DNA of 64,000 nt, from the NCBI RefSeq assembly GCF_022376445.1, contig NW_025954963.1:124001-188000 (forward strand), in the 5' to 3' direction. The notes beneath the pieces are model-generated. The model was not told where the DNA came from. It worked only from the letters and a program-made list of their open reading frames with translations, and ran no database searches. Below, piece by piece: positions 57,248-64,000 of the stretch. The position numbers and the translations under genes are program-made. The DNA comes from Fomitopsis serialis (Eukaryota; Basidiomycota; Agaricomycetes; Polyporales; Fomitopsidaceae). The stretch's first letter is position 1, and each line of letters opens with the position of its first letter.

Positions 57248-59360
57248 GCACTCATATTTAGGTTAGCACTACTGACTTTGGACGCTCATTGGAGGCCAAA
57301 ACCGCGTACAGTCTCGTAGAAGCATGGAATAGGCTTTTTGACTTGCCCGGCCTCGAGCCGTCTCGACTATGGTCCCTGGATGCGGCTCGAGGCTCTGGGC
57401 CAGTCCAGCTGCAAGGGCCCGAGACTCCTCGGCTTTCGAGGCCGTCCTCTAGAACGAATATGTAAGTGTTTCATGAATGCGGTGGACCCGATGTTCCTTA
57501 TACAGGTGGCAGGGCTACAGCGAAGGGATTCTGCGACCCCAACTTGCGCCCTTCCTTGCACCTTCGGCCTCAATGTCATTCGACTGGATCTTGTCGACCC
57601 AAGCTTCTAGATGCTAGTATGCATTCATTGACAAACCATTGTCGGCTTAGCTCCTTCTCTGTGGTGGACAGATCCTGCGTATTCCTCAGGTCGTCGCGCT
57701 GTCGAGCTGGCTGACGGACTCATCAACTGGCAGACCTGCTCACAGGACAGGGTTCTGTTGCTCAAGCTCGCATCGACCGTCTACCAACTCCTATCGTGCC
57801 ACCCTAGCATTCACAATGTGGAGATCTATTATGATCGAGTAGACGATCACAAACTCTGCCTCTACTTCGACCCGGGCGCGTCATTCGCGGTCATACATGC
57901 CCGTCGAACGTTTGTGCTTTCAACTGTCTCAATCCATGTCGGGAGCTGGGCCGTCGCTGTGTCTGAAGGGGGAGGTAAGCTGACACACCGCTCCTAAGGC
58001 AGTCCGTGGACCGTCGAGCCATGAGCTGGTGGCGTTGACGGTGTTGATGTCAGGTCTTACTCTCAATATGGTGCAAGATCCGACACATTGGTGGGCGGTG
58101 ACAACATAGATCCGGTGTGGCGAGGGCGTTGTCATCTGAATCCGGCGATACGGTGAGTGGCTCAGCTGGCCTAACATACGGACTGTGACGTAGTGTGTCT
58201 ACACCTATGTGCCCGCGTACTACGTTTAGTGTGCACAGCGTCTCTCCCCCTGACGAACGGTGTGGAGCAAGAAGCCGCGCGAAGAGGTGGTTAGTGTGGG
58301 CTATGACGGAGAGGGGCCGAGCTTGTTGTCGAGTCGGAAGGTGTGCATTGGATCTGTCCAGAAGCGTTGTACGACCCTCGGGCGCTCGTCGCCTCGCGTT
58401 TGCTGACGATGTCGCTTGGATCAGATGTCTTTCGTGACATACACAGCTTGTCGATACATCCGAGCGTGGGTGCGCCCAGCACTCTGCGAACAACCGGACG
58501 TCACGCGCGAACCTCGACAACCAACAGTCCTGATAACTCCGTCTTGCATGCGTTCACGAGAACCCGGAATATTGTCCCCGATTTCCGACAGGAATTCACG
58601 GTCGGATGGCAGCGTCGCTTCGGGCGATAGTCAGTCATAGATTGGTTATCAAGAAGGTCCCGATGAAATGGTCTCTGCCTCGACGAGGAACACATCGCGG
58701 GATGCGCACCTCTTCGGAGCAAAGTTCGTCTGATATTGGCATTCGTCAGTCATATTGACGAGAACAGTACGTATGTGCCGTCCACCCCCTGCGTAAGTCC
58801 GCCTGTTACTCGCCCGTACGAACGCGCCAGTGCTCATTTCATCAGTCGCCAGGGGTTCTACTTGACAGGGGGCGCGCAAGCCCTGAAACTCGGACGGCCG
58901 AGACCACTGTCGTCCCCAGGAACAACGCACCGGCGTGAGCCTAGCTTTCCTCCGACATGGCATGGGCATCAACACGCTCTCGCTGCATGCCAGTGATCCT
59001 GCGCCTGCGGTCAAGGAGCGGCCGAGTTCAGTTGAACCCTTACCGCCACACGGACGGTCTCGCCCAGGATCGTCGGATGGCGGTTGGTCACCGTCACCCC
59101 GGGCGTCGGTATGGATGCGGATTTCGAAGCGTCTCGGTGAGCCGGGGGCTGGTGCGACTGTCGGACTCGCAAGCGGTCCCACTATGGACCGCTCGATTTC
59201 TATGTACCGAGGGGAGCCAGAAGAGACTGCGGACGCGATCTCGCTTCAGGTGAGTACTTTGTGCCAGTGGAGTACGTAGCATCACGCCGCGGTCCTTGAA
59301 CACAGGCTCGCAGCCTCTTCGGAAATGACCATGGGTCATTCGCCTGCAATCCGTTCTCCC
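57248..59360 (+). CDS. Unrecognised plus-strand coding region, exon structure unresolved
   Basis: Several stretches read like real protein and some join through good introns, but I could not build one continuous gene. TTDFGRSLEAKTAYSLVEAW and RLFDLPGLEPSRLWSLDAA run to SSRTNM and splice in phase (GTAAGT...ATACAG) to WQGYSEGILRPQLAPFLAPS. The next exon reads DPAYSSGRRAVELADGLINW, LASTVYQLLSCHPSIHNVEI and YYDRVDDHKLCLYFDPGASF. Further right come PSSHELVALTVLMSGLTLNM with VQDPTHWW, then EEVVSVGYDGEGPSLLSSRK. At 58990-59250 there is a disordered segment (WMRISKRLGEPGAGATVGLA, MYRGEPEETADAISLQ) before a GTGAGT intron and ARSLFGNDHGSFACNPFSQA. It could be one multi-exon gene or a decayed one. No family recognised. 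Confidence 0.35.
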
Positions 59361-61707
59361 AAGCATAGATGTCCCGTCGCAAGAGGGAAACCCGATTCTG
59401 GAGGGAGGAAATCCCGCCCTGGGGAGGCGTCCGTGGAAGATATCTCCGCCGCCAGGTCGGGTGAGGCTGCAGCGCGCGAATACGATCGAATGTGCTTCTG
59501 GCCAGCGGGAACTTGCGCCAGAACGCGTCTGTCGACACTGCCTTCGCCTGCTGACCGATGTTCCGTGCTCTTCCTGCTGACATGTACGTTCACTTTCACT
59601 TCCTCGAACGAGCCGTGTGGGCCGACTCAAGGCCGACTACTTGCTTATTCCGTTCTATAGATCCGCGGGCGCACGCTTCTTACGGAACATAGTTGCCCAG
59701 AAGGTGTAACCGCACAGAGCTCCTGGACTGACCTTGTAGCACGACCTAGTACGCTACTCTGACATAGCAACGGAGCGAATTTGCATCATTGACCAGCCAA
59801 GATTTACTGTGGCATGTTGCATGATCCTACATTTGCTCCAAGGGAGCAGCGCACAGGCCGTAACGCATGACTGCTCCGTATGCTGTATCCACGCGCACAT
59901 TCAGAGGCATTTCCGCGGAGGATCCCGAGGCACCGTAGGCTGTGTGTTGGATGATCTTGATCTTGCACAGGGCCTGCGCACGTCACACGTTGTTCGCAGA
60001 GCTTCTATCCACATACGCTTGTCATGCATACAGCAGCAGCGTGTTAGGGGCTTTCCCCAGGCTTTCCTGACAGCGCATCGCCGCGCCCCGACTTCGCTAC
60101 ACTCCGTTGGCAGCGTAGGATCCGGATAGTATCCGAATACAGTAATTACGTTACTTACGGTAGTTGCGAATATTATGTCAATCGGGGATTTCTGACAGTG
60201 ACACGCGCACGAATCTTCCGACGAAAGTTCTCTGCAACTTTCCGGCGCACCTTCCGAGTGATGCGTATGCCTTTTCAGCGATGCTCTGGCTGGACACTCT
60301 GTATCCAGCAGTATTCGCAACTTGCTGTGACGGGGAGGCGCAGCAACAGAGAAGCACACGGTGGATCCGCCCAGTGCCTCGTGGCCATGTCAATGGGGGC
60401 CTTCAAAGCCACTACTGTACGTCGCACGACCGGCGAAGACAATTGTAGCTTGTCTGCTGGGGTGTCTTCTCGGAAAGAAACCCCGGAATACCCGAATAAA
60501 TTACTATGCGCAAGCGAGGTCTGCGTTCGCATGATATCAGCGCGACGAGGACCCTCTCCGGTGCCGATGGAGGCAGCGCAGTGCCCCAAATGTGTTCTGT
60601 CGAGTGACTAAGGCTCAGGTGGACGGGCAGGGGAGGCAGTGGTGGGCGATGGGATCTTGTGGAGCACGAACTTGGGAAGAGTTGTGGGGCGGTTGACCAA
60701 TGAGTACTGGTTGGGAAGGCAGGTGGAGCGGGGTGTATTATCACTGTATTGCCTTGTTAGCCACGCTTGGCACATCTCCGTCTTGATACCTGCAAGATCT
60801 CCGACGCATCTCGAGATTCGGGGTATAACAAGCGGAGCGGGCATCATACGACGTACGTGCGGGGGCGGGGAGATGTGTGGGGGTGGTCCTGCGGACGTAG
60901 TACGTCTGACAGAATTGCTTGCCGGCGAAGACGCGCTGGTTCGAATCCGCGACGGGGACATTTCTTGAACGGGTAGGGTTGAATCTGAGATGATTCTGAG
61001 ACGCATCGCAGGGCAGGGTGACACGAGTGATGATGTCATTCGCCCTGTTTGCGAGGCGGGGAGAGTGATCGGGTCACGGTGGCAATCGAGGATCGCAGCG
61101 CAGATCCGTGCGCGGTGGCCAGGGTGACATCATCCAATCTTGTCCGACCGCTCGTCCAGCGCGCCTGTCCGCATCCCTCCGCCATTGCCTCTCCTCAGTA
61201 AGAACTTGCCTTCTTTGGCTACCGCCAGTGCCCACAGACTCCGCGGCCACCCCTGGACCGGTGGTCCGTCCCGCGTGTCGCGCACGAGGACGCATCTTCT
61301 TTCGCCTCTACACGTCGCGCCGGGACGACGCGAACGCTGGAAGATGATGTGGGGAGCGGCGAGCGGCAAGCTTAGCAGAGCGAGGGCGCAGGTGACGTCA
61401 GGGTTGGACACGGTCGGACGAGGAGGCAGGGCGCCGAGCGAGGAGTGGCTCAGGGCTGCCATACTTGTCGCCCGTCGTCCCGCCTCCCCGTCCCAAAACA
61501 GTGGCTCACCCCAGGGCACCCCTCGCACCGGCCAGGAAGGGGGCGCTTCGGTCACTCTCCACGCCTGCTCCCCAATCTCAGCTGCAGTGAGCCACCTCAT
61601 CTCACTCACTCGATCTCGGTGCGTGCATAATAGCCCCAACGCGTCCCCTCGCTGCCTACAGACCTCCCATCATCCACCTACTTAACGCACTCTGCACAGC
61701 CACGACC
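59361..61707. other. 2.3-kb interval without a supported gene
   Basis: Many short frames on both strands without consistent coding character. Opposed frames at 60608-61039 overlap completely and neither shows a domain. A tRNA-like B-box string near 60941 does not fold into a tRNA. The last few hundred bases (61140-61700) are C-rich and form the upstream region of the gene at 61708. Confidence 0.5.
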
Positions 61708-64000
61708 ATGCAAGCCGTATTCACCAAGCAGGACCCTGTAGAGGGCCGCAGCAGCACGCCCAGTACGCCTCGTCCCCACAAGTCCTCACCTGCCTCCGTC
61801 TCCGCCACCAGGCCGAGTAACAAACCCGCCGCCGCGGCACCGTCCGCGCTGTCGTCCCCGACGCCCAATCCGCCCGGTGCATTGCCTTCGCTCCCGGGCA
61901 CATCCATTCCAACATCCTCGGCCAGTGGCTGGCTGCCTCGGCCGTCTGGCGGACCAGGAATTCCGCAGGTGAGCCTAGCGTGTTCCTCGTTCGCACGTGG
62001 CGCCCATATCGGGATAGTTACCGCGCGTTATTCCCACGGACACGCCGTCGAGTGTTGTGGGCGGAAGGATATCTTTTTCATTCCATCGTCGTGGCTGGCG
62101 CGTCCTCTGCCCAGTCGACCGCACAAATTATTCTTTCTACGCACGCGAGCCCTCGTCGCGCGCACGAGTCCTGTTATTTTCCTCGGCCATGTCGCCCGCC
62201 TGAAGTTGTCCGCTCTCTGCTTCCGCCGCTCGTCCACGCCATTCCTTCCTCTCGTCTTGTAAATACGTTCTTCCTCTCTTTAACCGACTTGCTAACGTCA
62301 CCTCTCCTTGTCCGTCGGCCTGACAGCAGTGCATGAGCGTCCTCCGCCAATATCGGTCCTCGACGCCCGGTCATTCCAGAATCCGCCAGAAGATTTCCCG
62401 TTCGATCTTCAAACCCCCCTTTATATGTCGGGTAATGCCAGCAAAAATCGGCCGTCCAACGCTATGTCCGAGTCACGATCCTCTGCCTCCTCTTCCGATC
62501 AGGGACGACCTGGCTCCCGAGGACGTTCCCACTCGCAGGCATCCAACCCCTCTCGCCGGCAACAGCTTCGGCAGTCCTTCCAGACCCCAATATATCCCGG
62601 TCCTCCTGCGAATGCTCCCCCAGAGCCTGTCTCCCCTGCCGCCTCGCCACCCTTCCAGAGCGTCGCCGCCTCATACCAGGCCGCACCCTTCACTGCGTAT
62701 GGCCAGGGCGGTCCGTTTGTAGGACAATACACGATGTCTCCACCGCCGCCCGTCAGCATGCCGCAGTACGCCTACGGCCCCCATCATCCCGGCCTGCACG
62801 CCCCAGACACGAGCATGCATCCACCACAAAATCCGCTCTTGGGGTACAACCCAAACACGCTCGTGCCCATGATGCAGTCTCCACACAACCCTGTCTTCCA
62901 GGGTTACGGCCGTTCGCCTGACGGCTCCTCACCCTCCAGCCACAGTCGCTCTTTTCCCGGAAGTCCCGGGCCTTCGGCTCTGTTCTCCCACTCCACTCAC
63001 TCTCACTCCCAGTCCCCAGTGCACGCCTCACCGCCCTCTCCTATGAACCCCCAGGGATCTGGCCCGCATCCCCAGACGATCCATCCGCCCCACTCCTCTC
63101 CCTATGCTGGCCAGTCGCCGTACGCGCCCTTACGGTACTCGACGCCCCCATTTCCCTACCCTCCGCACTCGTTCACGCCGTCACCCTCGCTGTATGCGCC
63201 GCACTCGTATGCCCCGTCACCTTATCCTCCGCATTCTTACACTTCCAGCCCAGACGGAAGCCAAGAAGGCCGGGGCACGTGGTGGTACCTCCCGCCTGCG
63301 CGTCCTGGACTCGCATCGGGTCAGTACGAGTCCTTTCAGAACGCCTACTCCGTGTCGTACGGGGCACCGCAGCGCGACATCGACGCGTACTCGCAGACGC
63401 CGGGCTCATCTTCGCACCCTTCGCCTGTCTACCCAGTGTCACCACGTCAGGTGCACGGCTCCGCTCCTTACTCCCCTGGGCAGGCGCTCCCTCCACCAGC
63501 CACGCCCGATCCTCTGCAACCGGCGCGTCCGCCTCCACAGGCAGATCCTTCTACGCAACGCCAGATGCCACCGGAGGCGGGTACCTCCGCCGCCTCGAGT
63601 GCTCGTTCGGGTACAGCGCAGTCCCGCAGAGGCCAGCCACGCTCAAATCCGCCTATGCAGCGCTCCGAGTGGGTCATGTGGGTCGGGAACGTGCCCTCCG
63701 ACGCGTCGTACGACGAGCTCTGGCGCTTCCTTAATCGCACGCCGACGCCGCCCGCCTCTTCGTCTGCCTCTTCGTCGAGCTCGCGAAATAATGTCTGGGG
63801 CGGCCTGATGTCCATCTTCCTCATTACGCGTTCGAACTGCGCGTTTGTGAACTTCACCAGCGAGGCGCACCTGCTTGCGGCGATCGACCACTTCAACGGG
63901 CAGCAGCTCCGGCCAGGCGACCCGCGCTGTCCGCGACTCGTGTGCCGCGTGCGCGGACGCGAGGATGACCTGAAGGCGGGCGTCGGCGGGCAGCGCGGCG
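61708..64000 (+). CDS. RRM protein with Pro/Ser/Tyr-rich arm, probably a YTH-family m6A reader, 3' end cut by the window
   Basis: A first exon at 61708 (MQAVFTKQDPVEGRSS to SGGPGIPQ) is followed by a long intron (GTGAGC at 61969 to CTGACAG near 62327, with branch site TGCTAAC). The next exon carries HERPPPISVLDARSFQNPPE and a very long low-complexity arm rich in Pro, Ser, Tyr, His and Gln (YPPHSFTPSPSLYAPHSYAP). An RRM follows from about 63670: EWVMWVGNVPSDASYDELWR, MSIFLITRSNCAFVNFTSEA, LLAAIDHFNGQQLRPGDPRC, PRLVCRVRGREDDLKAGVGG. In Agaricomycetes this RRM-plus-arm arrangement usually precedes a YTH domain, which would lie beyond 64000, so that part is inference. The phase across the long intron does not agree by one base, so an extra small exon or a downstream start (MSGNASKNRPSNAMS near 62424) is possible. 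Confidence 0.72.

Noticed and set aside
60938..60962. String GGTTCGAATCC, like a tRNA T-loop/B-box
   Set aside because: The flanking bases do not form a T stem and no matching acceptor stem or A-box lies 60-90 bases upstream.
1..64000. A CRISPR array, phage island, toxin cluster or secondary-metabolite cluster
   Set aside because: The window is fungal nuclear DNA; no regular spaced repeats, polyketide or peptide synthase, terpene synthase or clustered tailoring enzymes are visible.

Overview
The window is a gene-dense, GC-rich stretch of a fungal nuclear chromosome. Genes are split by many short GT-AG introns, mostly about 45-70 nt. Several families are typical of Agaricomycetes (mushroom-forming Basidiomycota): DUF6533- and DUF6534-type membrane proteins, an F-box/LRR-like protein, Ser/Thr-rich single-pass membrane proteins and an RRM protein of the basidiomycete YTH type. 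A wood-decay polypore-like species is a reasonable guess, but the sequence alone does not fix the genus. I see no rRNA, tRNA, CRISPR array, recognisable transposase or reverse transcriptase, and no secondary-metabolite core enzyme.

Layout. 0-2.7 kb: the 5' part of an acidic nuclear-looking protein running off the left edge, a broken C-terminal gene remnant, and a GC-rich tract with four diverged repeat copies. 2.9-10.5 kb: NTA1 (N-terminal amidase) divergent from ERG26 (sterol C4 decarboxylase), then a DUF6534 membrane protein divergent from an NAD-type mitochondrial carrier. 11.9-13.5 kb: a Ser/Thr-rich single-pass membrane protein. 16-24 kb: an unrecognised helical protein, carnitine acetyltransferase with an apparent mitochondrial leader exon plus a peroxisomal AKL end, and an F-box protein. 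24.6-30.5 kb: a linker-histone-fold (H15) protein and a Fus1-like protein with mucin-like, transmembrane and SH3 parts. 31.9-40.1 kb: an FYRN/FYRC nuclear protein and a large Ser/Pro-rich protein of unknown role. 41-48 kb: a hypothetical ORF, the SNF1/AMPK beta subunit and queuosine salvage glycosylase QNG1. 48-53 kb: a tandem pair of DUF6533 genes. 53.8-57 kb: eIF3i divergent from a BTB protein. 57-59.4 kb: unrecognised coding material. 61.7 kb to the end: the start of an RRM, probably YTH, protein.

The genes do not form an obvious pathway cluster. They are housekeeping genes (protein turnover, sterol synthesis, mitochondrial and peroxisomal acetyl transport, translation initiation, glucose-sensing kinase, queuosine salvage, chromatin) interspersed with fast-evolving membrane and F-box/BTB families. 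The most interesting items are the dual-targeting layout of the carnitine acetyltransferase gene, the start-codon-only first coding exon plus 19-nt exon in eIF3i, the Fus1-like architecture, the tandem DUF6533 pair, the repeat tract at 2.0-2.5 kb, and five places where reading frames need exactly one extra base to agree with conserved protein sequence. The last may be assembly deletions or gene decay. I found no convincing new multi-gene system.
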